From contig NZ_CP079869.1 of the NCBI RefSeq assembly GCF_025263265.1, forward strand, positions 4,464,001 through 4,528,000: DNA of 64,000 bases. Reading direction: 5' to 3'. Shown one piece after another: positions 8,969-18,371 of the stretch. The stretch's first letter is position 1. Every line of letters starts with the position of its first letter. This stretch comes from Mycobacterium sp. SMC-4 (GTDB lineage Bacteria; Actinomycetota; Actinomycetes; Mycobacteriales; Mycobacteriaceae). A model generated the notes under the pieces. It made no database searches. It saw only the letters and a program-made list of their open reading frames with translations, and was not told the DNA's origin. Position numbers and translations under genes: made by a program.

Positions 8969-9429
8969 GCGTGCCCGCCGATGACCCGGTCATCATCCAC
9001 ACCGACGGGGGATGCCGCCCCAATCCCGGTCCCGGCGGCTGGGGTGCCGTGCTGCGCCAGCGCGAACACGTGCGCGAGATGTTCGGCGGTGAGGCGGGCA
9101 CCACCAGCAACAACCGGATGGAACTGATGGCGCCGATCATGGCACTCGAAGCGCTCACCAGGCCGGTGCTGGTCCACCTGCACACCGACAGCACCTATGT
9201 GCGTAACGGCATCACCAAGTGGGTGCTCGGCTGGGAACGCAACGGCTGGCTGACCGCCGCCAAGCAGCCGGTCAAGAACGTCGACCTGTGGCAGCGGCTC
9301 CAGGTCGCCTGCGCGCGACACCGGGTCGAATGGTTCTGGGTGAAGGGTCACTCCGGGGTGGCCGACAACGAGCTTGCCGACCAACTTGCGACGCGCGGTC
9401 TGGTCGCGGCGGTCGCTGACACCGCCTGA
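8965..9429 (+). CDS. rnhA: ribonuclease HI
   Basis: A 154-residue RNase HI that cuts RNA in RNA-DNA hybrids. The four acidic residues are all in place: Asp14 in [10 protein letters not shown], Glu53 in NNRMELM, Asp75 in HTDSTYV and Asp134 in GVADNELAD. The handle region [20 protein letters not shown] is present, so it is the long bacterial form. The length is normal for the family. It starts inside the last codons of the VOC gene. Confidence 0.95.
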   Translation: MSVPADDPVIIHTDGGCRPNPGPGGWGAVLRQREHVREMFGGEAGTTSNNRMELMAPIMALEALTRPVLVHLHTDSTYVRNGITKWVLGWERNGWLTAAKQPVKNVDLWQRLQVACARHRVEWFWVKGHSGVADNELADQLATRGLVAAVADTA

Positions 9430-9453
9430 CGGCACAGGCAAGAACTACGCGCG

Positions 9454-10626
9454 TCATTGGAGTGCGACGCCGAGTTCCGCGGCGAACACCTTGATCATGT
9501 GTTGCACGCCGATCTCGTTGCGCCCGATGATCATGTGGTCATGCTGACCGTGCACAACAGCCTCACCGCACTGGGGCAACATGGCGAAGTCCTCGTCGAC
9601 GACGGCCGCGTGGACGCTCTCGTACACCTGGTCATACATGTTTCGCATCTCGTCGGTGGTGGCGGGAACTCGCGCCATCCAGCTGTGGCGCACTGAGCAC
9701 CGAGTGGGCTCCCCGGCGGGCAGGATGTCGATGACCTCCACCCCGACCGGGCTGTTGGCCAGGATCAGATTCGGATAGATCCAGTAGATGACGCCCATGT
9801 TCTGATGCGGATCCCACGACGCGGAGGCATCGTCACCGAGGTTGACGACCCAGGTGAACGGGAAACCGATGCGATGGTGCTTGCCGAACTCGTCATAGAC
9901 CCCGGTGTTGGGTAGCGTGTTCTGACCGATCACGCTCTCCCCGTGGACAAACGGGAAGTGGTACCCCTCGGCGAATGCCTCCAGGGCACCTTTCCAGGAC
10001 ACCTGCGACTGGAATTCCTTCTCGGTGTGGTAGCCGTAGGATGCGTAGTCCATCAGTGCCAACTCCGGCCCCAGGGCGCCCAGATGGGTGTCGACGTCGA
10101 TGGTCTCTCCGACGGTCAAGACCGCCCAGATGAAACCGTGTCGCTCCTGGTTCGGTAGCTCGACCAGGCCGTAGTCGGACGTGTCCATCGAGTCGAAGCC
10201 CGATTTGCCGGGGACGGTGAACAACTCGCCGGTGTTCTTATAGGTCCACGCGTGGTACGGGCAGGTGAACCTGGAAGCATTGCCCGCGCCGCAGGCCGGC
10301 TTCGCGCCGCGATGTCGGCAGTAGTTCAGGAAGACGTGACTGGCGCCGTCGCGGTCTCGGGTCACCAGGAGCGAGTCGCCGAGCACCGAACGCACGACGT
10401 AGTCGTTGACGCCTGGAATCTGGGCCGACGGAACGATCGCGAGCGGCAGCCGGCGCAGCAGCTGAGATTCCTCGACCTCGGTGATCTTCGGGTCGCGGTA
10501 GTAGTGCAGCGGTACCCGCAGTTCACGCTCCGCCATGTCGGTGGTCTTGTCGACCGCGTGGCGCAGAGCGCGTCGAGTCAATTCTTCGTCTCGATTGCTG
10601 ACCGGACCGTTGACGACCGCCGTCAT
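9454..10626 (-). CDS. Rieske non-heme iron oxygenase, alpha subunit
   Basis: A 390-residue ring-hydroxylating oxygenase large subunit. The Rieske 2Fe-2S motif is complete: C-x-H at 103-105 (NYCRHRG) and C-x-x-H at 122-125 (TCPYHAW). The mononuclear iron site is seen in EAFAEGYHFPFVHGES with two His. Start ATG 10626 follows AGGTGTGCA; longer in-frame starts lie inside the operator and are rejected. No ferredoxin or reductase gene is adjacent, so it must borrow partners. It is divergent from a TetR-type gene that probably controls it. Substrate unknown, probably an aromatic acid or amine. Confidence 0.9.
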   Translation of the reverse strand: MTAVVNGPVSNRDEELTRRALRHAVDKTTDMAERELRVPLHYYRDPKITEVEESQLLRRLPLAIVPSAQIPGVNDYVVRSVLGDSLLVTRDRDGASHVFLNYCRHRGAKPACGAGNASRFTCPYHAWTYKNTGELFTVPGKSGFDSMDTSDYGLVELPNQERHGFIWAVLTVGETIDVDTHLGALGPELALMDYASYGYHTEKEFQSQVSWKGALEAFAEGYHFPFVHGESVIGQNTLPNTGVYDEFGKHHRIGFPFTWVVNLGDDASASWDPHQNMGVIYWIYPNLILANSPVGVEVIDILPAGEPTRCSVRHSWMARVPATTDEMRNMYDQVYESVHAAVVDEDFAMLPQCGEAVVHGQHDHMIIGRNEIGVQHMIKVFAAELGVALQ

Positions 10627-10659
10627 TGCACACCTCATCTCATTCGCAGGACTGCCCAG

Positions 10660-10687
10660 ACCATACATCAATAGTTGATTGTATGGT
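10660..10687. promoter_or_regulatory. TetR-type operator between Rieske gene and regulator
   Basis: A 28-base inverted repeat: left arm ACCATACATCAA, centre TAG, right arm TTGATTGTATGGT (one extra T). It sits midway between the divergent starts at 10626 and 10733, so one bound dimer could block both promoters. Confidence 0.6.
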
Positions 10688-10732
10688 CAAGAGCGAGTTC
10701 TGCGACAGCCGGCGGAATGCAACGATGACGGG

Positions 10733-11356
10733 ATGCGCAGACACGGATGGTCGGGTGATATCCCCGTCGACGACGACGAAGCGGTGGCGCGCATTGTGGC
10801 CGCAGCACGAGCATCCATCGACGCACGAGGGTCGGTCAGCGTGTCGGAGGTCGCCTCCGAGCTCGGGATCACCCGCCAGACGGTGTATCGCTACTTCCCC
10901 ACCCTCGATGCTCTACTGACCGGCACCGCGATGTCAGCAGTCGGTGGCTTTCTGGACCGACTGGCTCGGGATCTGGCGTCGATAACCGATCCGACCGAAG
11001 CAGTCGTGGAAGGGATCGCCTATACCCTCGATCAGTTACCCCACGATCGTTATCTCGGCTTGGTCATGCAGCCAGGAAAGGCCAGCGCGTTCGCCGCCGG
11101 AGTCACCTCTGAGGTGGCGATCTCATTCGGCCGCTCAATCCTCGAACGCCTCAACGTCGACTGGGCCGATGCCGGGTTCAGTGGCCAAAGCCTCGACGAG
11201 CTCGCCGAATTCATGTTGCGCCTGCTGCAATCCTTCATCCTGGATCCAGGTGGTCCCGATCGCCACAACAGCGAACTCCGAACGTTCCTGTATCGCTGGG
11301 CCGGACCGGCAGTCAAGGGCCATCGCCACTCGAAGATGCCCGAGACGAGCCCTTGA
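10733..11356 (+). CDS. TetR/AcrR family regulator
   Basis: About 207 residues. The N-terminal helix-turn-helix reads SVSVSEVASELGITRQTVYRYFPTLDALL, a textbook TetR DNA-binding domain; the C-terminal helical domain would bind the inducer. ATG 10733 is preferred because the in-frame TTG at 10679 lies within the inverted-repeat operator. Its divergence from the Rieske oxygenase suggests that it represses that gene and itself and is released by the oxygenase substrate. Confidence 0.85.
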   Translation: MRRHGWSGDIPVDDDEAVARIVAAARASIDARGSVSVSEVASELGITRQTVYRYFPTLDALLTGTAMSAVGGFLDRLARDLASITDPTEAVVEGIAYTLDQLPHDRYLGLVMQPGKASAFAAGVTSEVAISFGRSILERLNVDWADAGFSGQSLDELAEFMLRLLQSFILDPGGPDRHNSELRTFLYRWAGPAVKGHRHSKMPETSP

Positions 11357-11422
11357 TCCGCCATCGCCAGATCGCGCACGACGGCGGCGGGACTTTCACC
11401 GCAGCCCGCTTTATCACCCTTG

Positions 11423-11434
11423 ACTTATATAAGT
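11423..11434. promoter_or_regulatory. palindrome before the ArsR gene
   Basis: ACTTATATAAGT is a perfect 12-base palindrome 20 bases upstream of the GTG of the ArsR-family gene, in an AT-rich patch of otherwise GC-rich DNA. ArsR proteins usually bind such short AT-rich dyads over their own promoter. Confidence 0.45.
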
Positions 11435-11454
11435 TGTGGCTTTATTTTTAGTGG

Positions 11455-11817
11455 GTGCATGCTTTCGATGTTCTGGGCGATCCGGTGCGGCGTCGCATCC
11501 TCGAATTGCTCGTGCACGGTGAGCAGTCGGCCGGTGACATCACCGCGGTCATCCGCGACGAGTTCTCGATCACCCAGCCGGCGGTATCACAGCATCTGAA
11601 AGTGCTGCGCGACAACGGCTTCACCGTGGTGCGCGCAGTAGGGCAGCGCCGCCTGTACGCCGTGGACGGCACCGCACTGCGCGACATCGACCACTGGCTG
11701 AACAGCTTCCGTCAGTTCTGGGCCCCGCGCCTGGATGCACTGTCCACCGAGATCGCCCGCGGAAAGCGGCAGCGTCGGCTCGGCCCACCGAAAACCGATG
11801 AAGGGAAACAGGACTGA
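11455..11817 (+). CDS. ArsR/SmtB family regulator
   Basis: A 120-residue winged-helix repressor starting at GTG. It shows DVLGDPVRRRILELL, then TQPAVSQHLKVLRDNGF and the wing VVRAVGQRRLYAVDG. No CxC metal site is seen, so it is likely not a metal sensor. Its stop overlaps the next start by one base (TGATG). ArsR plus SRPBCC/AHSA1 pairs are common in actinobacteria and usually autoregulated. Confidence 0.9.
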   Translation: MHAFDVLGDPVRRRILELLVHGEQSAGDITAVIRDEFSITQPAVSQHLKVLRDNGFTVVRAVGQRRLYAVDGTALRDIDHWLNSFRQFWAPRLDALSTEIARGKRQRRLGPPKTDEGKQD

Positions 11818-12473
11818 TGGATGTCAGCGAACATGTCAATGCGGTGCGGCGCACGGTCGGCGGCCGGGCTCTCGAGGCCGGGGAAGCCCGCGTCGTCACG
11901 CTGACGCGCTCGTATGCCACCGGCGCCACTGATCTGTGGGACGCATGCACCAACCCCGAACGTCTACCGCGCTGGTTCGCGCCCGTGCACGGCGACCTAC
12001 GACTGGACGGCAAATACCAGGTGGAAGGCAATGCGTCAGGCACGGTGCTCACCTGCGACCCACCACACAGCTTCACCGCCACCTGGGAGTTCGGTGGCGG
12101 GCTGAGCTGGATCGAGTTGACGATCACCGACGAGGGACCGGAGCAGGCCAGCCTGCAACTCGATCACATCGCCCTGGTCGGCGACGAGATGTGGCCGCAG
12201 TACGGGCCCGGCGCGGTGGGCATCGGTTGGGACCTGGCGTTGCTCGGTCTGGCCATCCATCTCGAGACCGGAGAAGCTGTGCCCGCCGAGTTCAGAGAAG
12301 AGGAGTGGGTGACCACCGGCGCGGGCAGAGACTACATCCGATCTGCGGGCGAGGGCTGGTACCGGGCGCAGGTCGCCTCTGGTGAGGACACCTCGGTAGC
12401 CCGTCGGGCAGCCGACAACTCGATCGCGTTCTTCCGCGGAGACCCGCTCCCGCACAACCAGAACGCAGACTGA
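11817..12473 (+). CDS. SRPBCC (AHSA1-like) domain protein
   Basis: A 218-residue protein. The N-terminal 150 residues form an AHSA1-type START-like fold: VTLTRSYATGATDLWDACTNPERLPRWF, then GTVLTCDPPHSFTATWEFG and WIELTITDEG. The C-terminal 60 residues are helical. Such proteins bind small hydrophobic ligands. It is translated together with the ArsR gene, which probably represses both. Function unknown. Confidence 0.85.
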   Translation: MDVSEHVNAVRRTVGGRALEAGEARVVTLTRSYATGATDLWDACTNPERLPRWFAPVHGDLRLDGKYQVEGNASGTVLTCDPPHSFTATWEFGGGLSWIELTITDEGPEQASLQLDHIALVGDEMWPQYGPGAVGIGWDLALLGLAIHLETGEAVPAEFREEEWVTTGAGRDYIRSAGEGWYRAQVASGEDTSVARRAADNSIAFFRGDPLPHNQNAD

Positions 12474-12507
12474 TCAGCGAGCGACAGGACGTTGCCCAGA
12501 GCAGCGG

Positions 12508-14013
12508 TCAGGCGGCGTGGTCCTCGGGCGGGGCGGGTCCGCCGGGCTGGCCGGGGTTGTCGGCCGGGTGTGGTGCAGCCTCTGAGTCCGCAGGCGTACC
12601 GTGGTCAGCGGGATCGGTTGCTGCAGTGCTGTTTTCGCGACAGACTTCCGGCTCGTCGTCGGGTGGTCTGAGGAGCCGTTCGGGTCGGTGGTAGTAGTTG
12701 ATGCGAGCTTGTCCGGTGTCCAGGCCGGGCGGCGGGATCCATTCGACCTCGCCGCGTTCGTTCATCCTGGTGGTCCATCCGTCGGTCCCCACGCTACGGT
12801 TGTCGGGTCCGCAGGCCAGGCCGAGCTCGTCAACATTGGTGTTGCCACCGTCGGCCCAATCGGCGGTGACATGATGCACCTGGGAGCCGTAGGCGCCGAC
12901 GGTGCAGCAGGGTTTGGTGCAGCCGCCGTCCCGTCCGATCAACATGATCCGCTGCGCCGGCGACGCGATTCGCTTGGCGCGGAACAGCTCCAGCGCCGAA
13001 CCGGTGGCTCGGTCGAACACAGCCAGGTAGTGATTGGCGTGGGCAGCCATCCTGATCACCTCAGCGATCGGTATCACCGTCCCTGCGCCGCTGACGCCGA
13101 CACCGGCGCGGGACTCCAGATCCTGCAGGGTGGTACGAATGATCACCGACACCGGCAACCCGTTGAGCTTCCCGAGCTCACCACTCATCAGCGCGATCCG
13201 GCCGGCGGCGAGCAGTGCGTCATGCTGACGCTGACCCAAGCTACGTCCGTCGTTGTCAATCTGGGCCTGGGACGGGGTTCCTGAGGTGCAGGGGTGAGGA
13301 TCGTCGGGATTACACATCCCGGGCGCAGCGAATCTGGCCAGGATCGGTTCCCACACCGCCCAGGCCTCCGGTGTCAGCGTGGCGCGCAGATCGATCATTC
13401 CGTCAGAGCGCTGTCTGCTCGCCGAGACCGAGCGTTTACGGGCGCGTTCGGTGTCATCCGGTTCCGGACCGTCCTGATCGAGCAAAAACAGCGTCCGCTC
13501 CGCGCAGTCTTTGAGTTCTCGGGGGCCGTGCTTGACTGCGGTACCGACCAACTGGATCTCGAACTGTTCCCGGGTAACGGGGTCGACGAAACCCGGCAGA
13601 TTGTCGACGGCTTTGCGGATGACCGCGACGTGCTCGTCATTGATCACCCCGAGAGCCTGGGCGGACGCGGTGGCGGATAACGCGGGCGGCAACGGAGATC
13701 CGGTCAATGCCTGCCGGGGCGCCAACAGGGAGGCTTCGGTCAACCGACGATGGGCCTCGCCGGCCGAGATCCGCCACCGCACCGAGAGCACCTGTTTCCA
13801 GGACTTGGCGCCCATCTCCTTCGGTGTCGCCTCCTTCTGCAACCGGGCCAACATCCGGTTCCTGACCGAAGGCATCTGGCACCACAGGGTTTCGAGCTCA
13901 TCGAGCGCACCGACGAGATCTGTACGGGTTAGTAGATCCACATCGCAGCCAGCCAATTCATCGAAGGCAGCGCGTACCGCCGCAACCGCGGCCTGCACTC
14001 CACCTGTCGACAT
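12508..14013 (-). CDS. 13E12-repeat DUF222/HNH endonuclease-like protein
   Basis: A 501-residue member of the 13E12 family that is repeated in mycobacterial genomes. DUF222 covers most of the N-terminus (AAVAAVRAAFDELAGCDVD onward). The HNH domain is near residue 370: GRDGGCTKPCCTVG, QVHHVTADWADGG and NVDELGLACGPDNR, with the His pair and Asn intact. The last 60 residues are Pro- and Glu-rich and look disordered. ATG 14013 is chosen over 14028 as the usual family start. These genes are often hot spots of recombination, and a transposase scrap follows here. Confidence 0.85.
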   Translation of the reverse strand: MSTGGVQAAVAAVRAAFDELAGCDVDLLTRTDLVGALDELETLWCQMPSVRNRMLARLQKEATPKEMGAKSWKQVLSVRWRISAGEAHRRLTEASLLAPRQALTGSPLPPALSATASAQALGVINDEHVAVIRKAVDNLPGFVDPVTREQFEIQLVGTAVKHGPRELKDCAERTLFLLDQDGPEPDDTERARKRSVSASRQRSDGMIDLRATLTPEAWAVWEPILARFAAPGMCNPDDPHPCTSGTPSQAQIDNDGRSLGQRQHDALLAAGRIALMSGELGKLNGLPVSVIIRTTLQDLESRAGVGVSGAGTVIPIAEVIRMAAHANHYLAVFDRATGSALELFRAKRIASPAQRIMLIGRDGGCTKPCCTVGAYGSQVHHVTADWADGGNTNVDELGLACGPDNRSVGTDGWTTRMNERGEVEWIPPPGLDTGQARINYYHRPERLLRPPDDEPEVCRENSTAATDPADHGTPADSEAAPHPADNPGQPGGPAPPEDHAA

Positions 14014-14169
14014 ACTTCGAACATACATTCGACCACCGACACATCCACTGACTCAAACTTCTTGGCAGGGTCGCCGGAGAATGATGGTGACACGTCCAGG
14101 AGGAGTCTCAGATGACGAGATCGCGGCGGTCGACAGTGTCGACTGAGGACGAAACCCGTTTCACGACCG

Positions 14170-14346
14170 CCCACCGAACGCAACCGGCTGTGGCAGACCG
14201 ACTTCTCGGAGTTCGAAACCGCCAACGGGGGTATCTGGCGTATCAGCGCTGTCATCGACTATGTCAGCAAGTACTGCCTAGCCGTCACTGTCACCCCCAC
14301 CTCCCGGGGCCTCGACGCCGTGCGCTGCATCCGGCAGTCCGTCGAA
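14170..14346 (+). pseudogene. transposase integrase-core fragment
   Basis: In one frame the DNA encodes NRLWQTDFSEFETANGG, WRISAVIDYVSKYCLAVTV and TPTSRGLDAVRCIR, matching the first part of an rve (DDE) integrase core, with the first two catalytic Asp (TDF, IDY). There is no start codon, no third catalytic residue and no N-terminal DNA-binding region. The match ends around 14346. It is the relic of an IS3- or IS481-like element. The rest of 14014-14517 shows no gene. Confidence 0.7.
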
Positions 14347-14517
14347 AAGGCGACTCGCATACTGAACCTGGCCGTTCTGCGCCTCGCACTCATCACAGCC
14401 GGAATACCTGAGCCCATTGACCAAGAAAACCCCGCGAACTTCTTGACTCAAGACACACATCCGCCCGCTAGGACTGCTGCGTGCACCTCTCGCCCGAGCC
14501 GGCGAATCTCGACTCAG

Positions 14518-14988
14518 CTACCCCGGAGGGTTCAGCGACTCGGCAATCCGATCGAGCAGTCGGGTCAGTTGGCGTTGTTCCTCAGCCGTGAGGCAGCTGA
14601 AGATATCCCCTGCGACGACGACGTAGTCGCCGACCCAGTTTCGCGCCTGCGCCTCCCCCTCGGGCGTGGTCGTCAGGCGTATCGCGCGGCGGTCGGTGTC
14701 GTCAACCCCGCGGGCGACCAGCCCATCGCGAACAAGTGCCTCTACCAGCGTCGACGCAGTACCCTGACTGACTCCTACTTCACGGGCCAGATCCGCGAGC
14801 CGCACCGGCTGCATCCGAGCCACTTCGGCGAGCAGTTTGGACCTCGGGGTCGAGACGCCGTGTTCGCCCAGGCGGTCGTCGAAGGCCCGGACCACCGATT
14901 TGGCCGCACGGCCGAACACATCGGCCAGGCGCCCCGCGCGCTGCGCCGATGCACCCGACGCAGCGCGTCCACCCGTCGCTTCTTTCAT
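14518..14988 (-). CDS. MarR family regulator
   Basis: A 156-residue winged-helix protein. DNA-binding region: MQPVRLADLAREVGVSQGTASTLVEAL with the wing VARGVDDTDRRAIRLT, characteristic of MarR. A Gly/Ala-rich start (MKEATGGRAASG) precedes it. It is divergent from an epimerase gene, and a palindrome lies between them, which suggests repression of both. The inducer is unknown. Confidence 0.88.
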   Translation of the reverse strand: MKEATGGRAASGASAQRAGRLADVFGRAAKSVVRAFDDRLGEHGVSTPRSKLLAEVARMQPVRLADLAREVGVSQGTASTLVEALVRDGLVARGVDDTDRRAIRLTTTPEGEAQARNWVGDYVVVAGDIFSCLTAEEQRQLTRLLDRIAESLNPPG

Positions 14989-15024
14989 GTTGACGAAATA
15001 CTATCAGCACCCATATAGTTTGAG

Positions 15025-15039
15025 ATCAAATGATTTGAT
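15025..15039. promoter_or_regulatory. MarR operator candidate
   Basis: ATCAAATGATTTGAT is an inverted repeat with arms ATCAAA/TTTGAT and a 3-base centre. It is located between the MarR start (14988) and the epimerase start (15060), in an AT-rich stretch that should contain both promoters. Confidence 0.55.
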
Positions 15040-15059
15040 ACGGAATGAATGGGAACGGC

Positions 15060-16049
15060 ATGAACATCTTCGTCACGGGCGGCAGTGGATTCGTCGGACA
15101 ACACCTGGTCAGGCGACTGGTCGGTGCGGGGCATGAGGTGCGCGCCCTCGCCCGCACGGACCGCGCCGCCGACCTCGTCGGCCGCGCCGGCGCGCAGCCA
15201 GTTCTCGGCGACCTGGCAGATCTGGTGGAAAGCGCTGCACCGCAATGGACGTCCGCACTGCGTGGGGTCGATGCCGTCGTGCACGGGGCCGCCTACATGG
15301 CGTTCTGGGGACCCGACGAAGTGTTCCGCCGGGCCAACCTGGAGCCCAGTGTCGCTCTCCACCAGGTCGCCGCGTCGTCGGGGGTGTCGAGGTTCGTCTT
15401 GATCAGCGCGGCCAGCGTGGCCAGCGGCACCCAACGCGCGCCAGTCGTCGACGAGCGCACCGACGAAGGTCGACCCAACATCGCCTATAGCCGCATCAAG
15501 CTCGAAACCGAGCGCACCCTGCTCAGCACGGTCACTCCGACGATGGCGACGGTGGCTCTTCGGCCTCCGTTCATCTGGGGTCGGGGCATGTCCACCCTGG
15601 ACGAATTCGTCAGCACGGCGCAAGCCGGCCGGTTCAGCTGGATTGACAACGGCACCCACACGGTCGACTTCGTCCACGTCGACAACCTCGCCGAGGCCGT
15701 CCACCTTGCACTCACCCGCGGCCGTGCCGGACGCGCTTACTACGTCACCGACGGCACGCCCATGTCGACGCGCGATTTCTTCACCCCACTACTGGCCACC
15801 CAAGGCGTGGACGTGAGCGCGGCCCGCAGCGTGCCGTTCGCGTTGGCGCGCCCCCTCGGGGCGCTCCTTGACGCAGGGGCACGGCTGTTGCGCCGGCCCG
15901 AGCCACCGATGCTGACCAATTGGATCACCACATTCATGGGCCGTGACCGCAGCTACGACATCACGGCTGCGAGAATCGAACTCGGCTACCATCCATCCGT
16001 CACAGTGGCCGAGGGACTCGCAGAGATGGCGGACTCTCTCGCGCGGTGA
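15060..16049 (+). CDS. NAD(P)-dependent epimerase / 3-beta-HSD-like dehydrogenase
   Basis: A 329-residue extended SDR. Cofactor motif VTGGSGFVGQHL at the N-terminus, then the catalytic region LISAASVASG with Ser, and IAYSRIKLETE with the Y-x-x-x-K pair. Later HTVDFVHVDNLAEAVHLAL is typical of this family, and LGYHPSVTVAEGLAEMADSL is the usual C-terminal helix. ATG 15060 follows GGGAAC; an in-frame ATG at 15045 is possible. It is divergent from MarR, likely its main target. Substrate unknown, perhaps a sterol or a small aldehyde. Confidence 0.87.
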   Translation: MNIFVTGGSGFVGQHLVRRLVGAGHEVRALARTDRAADLVGRAGAQPVLGDLADLVESAAPQWTSALRGVDAVVHGAAYMAFWGPDEVFRRANLEPSVALHQVAASSGVSRFVLISAASVASGTQRAPVVDERTDEGRPNIAYSRIKLETERTLLSTVTPTMATVALRPPFIWGRGMSTLDEFVSTAQAGRFSWIDNGTHTVDFVHVDNLAEAVHLALTRGRAGRAYYVTDGTPMSTRDFFTPLLATQGVDVSAARSVPFALARPLGALLDAGARLLRRPEPPMLTNWITTFMGRDRSYDITAARIELGYHPSVTVAEGLAEMADSLAR

Positions 16050-16050
16050 A

Positions 16051-18330
16051 CTACTCCCATCTGACCTCGTCAGGCGACTTGTCGTCGCGCAGCCCGCGCC
16101 AACTCGCCTGCCTCAGTCGGCCGTCGGAGGTGCTTTCGCTGTAGCGCACCTCCCCCACGAGTTCGGGACGCACGAACGTCACTCCCTTGGCGTCCTGCGC
16201 CGGAAGGCGTGCCGTGAAGGGTGATTCGTCGGTCGCCAGCGGCGCCAATGTCGCCTTCAGCGACGCCAACTCCTTGTCGGTGAAACCGGTTCCGACCCGT
16301 CCGACGAACTCCAAACCGCCAGCGCCGGGGACTCCGAGCATCAAAGCGCCGATGCCACTGGTGCGTCCGCCTTCACCTTGGCGCCAGCCACCGATCACGA
16401 CTTCCTGGGTATTCCAGAGCTTGTCCTTGATCCACGACGATGACCGGCGCCCGGGCTGGTATGTGGAGTCGCGCTTCTTGGCGACCACGCCTTCCCACCG
16501 CCTCGTGCGCGCCACCTCCAGCGCTTCACGTCCGTTCCCCGGCAACTGGTCGGGCACGATCAGACCGCCACCTTCGGCCAGCGCCTCGAGCAGCCTCCGG
16601 CGGTCGGAGTATTTGGCTTTGAGCAGCGACCGACCGTCGAGGAACAGGATGTCGAAGGCCCAGAACTCCACTCGGGTCGATCGCGCGCGGTTCTGCATCT
16701 CCCGGAAACTCGGGACGCCGGACTCGTCGAGAGCGACTGCCTCGCCGTCGAGAATCACATGATGGTCAGCAAGATCGGCGGCCACCGCCTGCAGTTGCGG
16801 GTACTCACCGGTGACATCGCGTCCGCGCCGCGACCGCAGTGACAGCGTTCCGTGGTCGGCCTCCATGAGTAGCCGATAGCCGTCCCACTTACCTTCGAAA
16901 GCCCACTGGCCCTTGGTGAGCCGGTCCACCGACCCTTCGGTGGACAGCATCGGGGCCAGGTCGGCGACGGTCGGCGCCGGCTGTTCCTTCATGCGGTGGG
17001 CCAGCCAGTTCTTGCCGTCGGTCTGGATCAGCGCGTAGCGTCCCCGGATCTTCTCGCCGTGCAGGGTGACGATCACCTCCCCACCCTTGGCGGGGCCGTC
17101 GGGCGGGTTGTCGCGGAACTTCTCGGTCTCGTAGATACCGGTGTCCCAGATGTGGACCTCGCCACCGCCGTATTCGCCTTTCGGGATTTCTCCGGAGAAC
17201 GTCAGATACTCCATCGGGTGGTCTTCGGTGTGCACAGCAAGGTGATTCACCGACGGTGTCTCGGGCAGATTCTTCGGTACCGCCCAGCTCACCAGCACAC
17301 CGTCGCGTTCGAGCCGAAAGTCGTAGTGCAACCGCCGCGCGTGGTGTTCCTGGATGACGAACGCGTCGTTGTTGCCGGTTCTGGGTGCGTCACCGGGAAT
17401 CGGTTCCGGCGTCTTGGCGGTGTCGCGCATGCTGCGGTAACGGGTCAGCCGGTCGGGCACCGGAAGTGCTGGATCGAGGTCGGCGAGCAGGTCACCGTCA
17501 CGGTCGAGACGGTCCAGTACCTCGTCGAACATCAGATGGCGTAGATCGGGGTCCTCGATCTCGTCCCATGTGCGCGGCGCAGCCACAGTCGGATGTTCGC
17601 GTCCGCGAAGCGAATACGGCGCGATCGTGGTCTTGTTGCCGTTGTTCTGGCTCCAGTCCACGAACACCTTCCCCGCGCGCAGGCTCTTGGTCATGGTGGC
17701 GGTGACCTGTTTGGGCATCATCTGCTCAAGCTGCTGAGCTACCCGCTTGGCCAGCACCGACGCCCCGCGCGAGCTGATCGGCGTCTCCAATGGAACATAG
17801 AGGTGAATTCCCTTGCTGCCGCTGGTCAACGGAAAGGTGGGCAGCCCGATATCGGCGATCAGATCCCGCACCTCATGGGCGACCTGGCACAGCTGACCGA
17901 ACGTGACCCCCTCCCCTGGGTCGAGATCAAAGACCACGCGGGTGGCGGGCCCCACGTCCCCGTGGGTGAACCGCCACTGCGGTACGTGCACCTCCAGGGC
18001 GGCCTGCTGGGCGATCCACGCCAACCCCTCGACGGTGTCGATCACCGGGTAGGTGGTGCTACCCGACTTGTGGACGATGGTGGCGCGCTCCAGCCAGTCC
18101 GGCGCAGACGAAGCCAACTGCTTCTCGAAGAAAGCCTCCTGCTCGACGCCGTTGGGCCACCGCTTGCGGGTCACCGCCCTGCCGGCGATGTGCGGCAGCA
18201 TCCCTGCAGCGACGTTGACGTAGTAGTCGAAGACCTCGGCTTTGGTGACAGCATGGCGTCGGTCTCCGGTCGCCGGGTACAGCACCTTGTCCGGGTTGGT
18301 CAATTTCACCCGGTCATAACGGTCCACCAC
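16051..18330 (-). CDS. ligD: ATP-dependent DNA ligase LigD (Pol-PE-Lig)
   Basis: A 759-residue end-joining polymerase/nuclease/ligase. The order is that of mycobacterial LigD. The polymerase domain (1-300) has catalytic Asp135 and Asp137 in VVFDLDPGEG. The phosphoesterase domain (about 315-450) has EHHARRLHYDFRLERDG with His335 and Asp337. The ligase domain (about 455-759) has nucleotidyl acceptor Lys481 in EGKWDGYR. With Ku it repairs double-strand breaks by non-homologous end joining. It starts at GTG 18330 or 18327, opposite the PfkB-Ku operon, with only about 40 bases for both promoters. Confidence 0.97.
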   Translation of the reverse strand: MVDRYDRVKLTNPDKVLYPATGDRRHAVTKAEVFDYYVNVAAGMLPHIAGRAVTRKRWPNGVEQEAFFEKQLASSAPDWLERATIVHKSGSTTYPVIDTVEGLAWIAQQAALEVHVPQWRFTHGDVGPATRVVFDLDPGEGVTFGQLCQVAHEVRDLIADIGLPTFPLTSGSKGIHLYVPLETPISSRGASVLAKRVAQQLEQMMPKQVTATMTKSLRAGKVFVDWSQNNGNKTTIAPYSLRGREHPTVAAPRTWDEIEDPDLRHLMFDEVLDRLDRDGDLLADLDPALPVPDRLTRYRSMRDTAKTPEPIPGDAPRTGNNDAFVIQEHHARRLHYDFRLERDGVLVSWAVPKNLPETPSVNHLAVHTEDHPMEYLTFSGEIPKGEYGGGEVHIWDTGIYETEKFRDNPPDGPAKGGEVIVTLHGEKIRGRYALIQTDGKNWLAHRMKEQPAPTVADLAPMLSTEGSVDRLTKGQWAFEGKWDGYRLLMEADHGTLSLRSRRGRDVTGEYPQLQAVAADLADHHVILDGEAVALDESGVPSFREMQNRARSTRVEFWAFDILFLDGRSLLKAKYSDRRRLLEALAEGGGLIVPDQLPGNGREALEVARTRRWEGVVAKKRDSTYQPGRRSSSWIKDKLWNTQEVVIGGWRQGEGGRTSGIGALMLGVPGAGGLEFVGRVGTGFTDKELASLKATLAPLATDESPFTARLPAQDAKGVTFVRPELVGEVRYSESTSDGRLRQASWRGLRDDKSPDEVRWE

Positions 18331-18371
18331 ATCACGGTATTACCCACCACGCAGCAGGTAGCGTCGACACG

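Noticed and set aside
14110-14160. Short dyad GTCGACAGTGTCGAC as an operator
   Set aside because: It sits within the transposase scrap region with no promoter or gene start nearby; chance in GC-rich DNA is likely.
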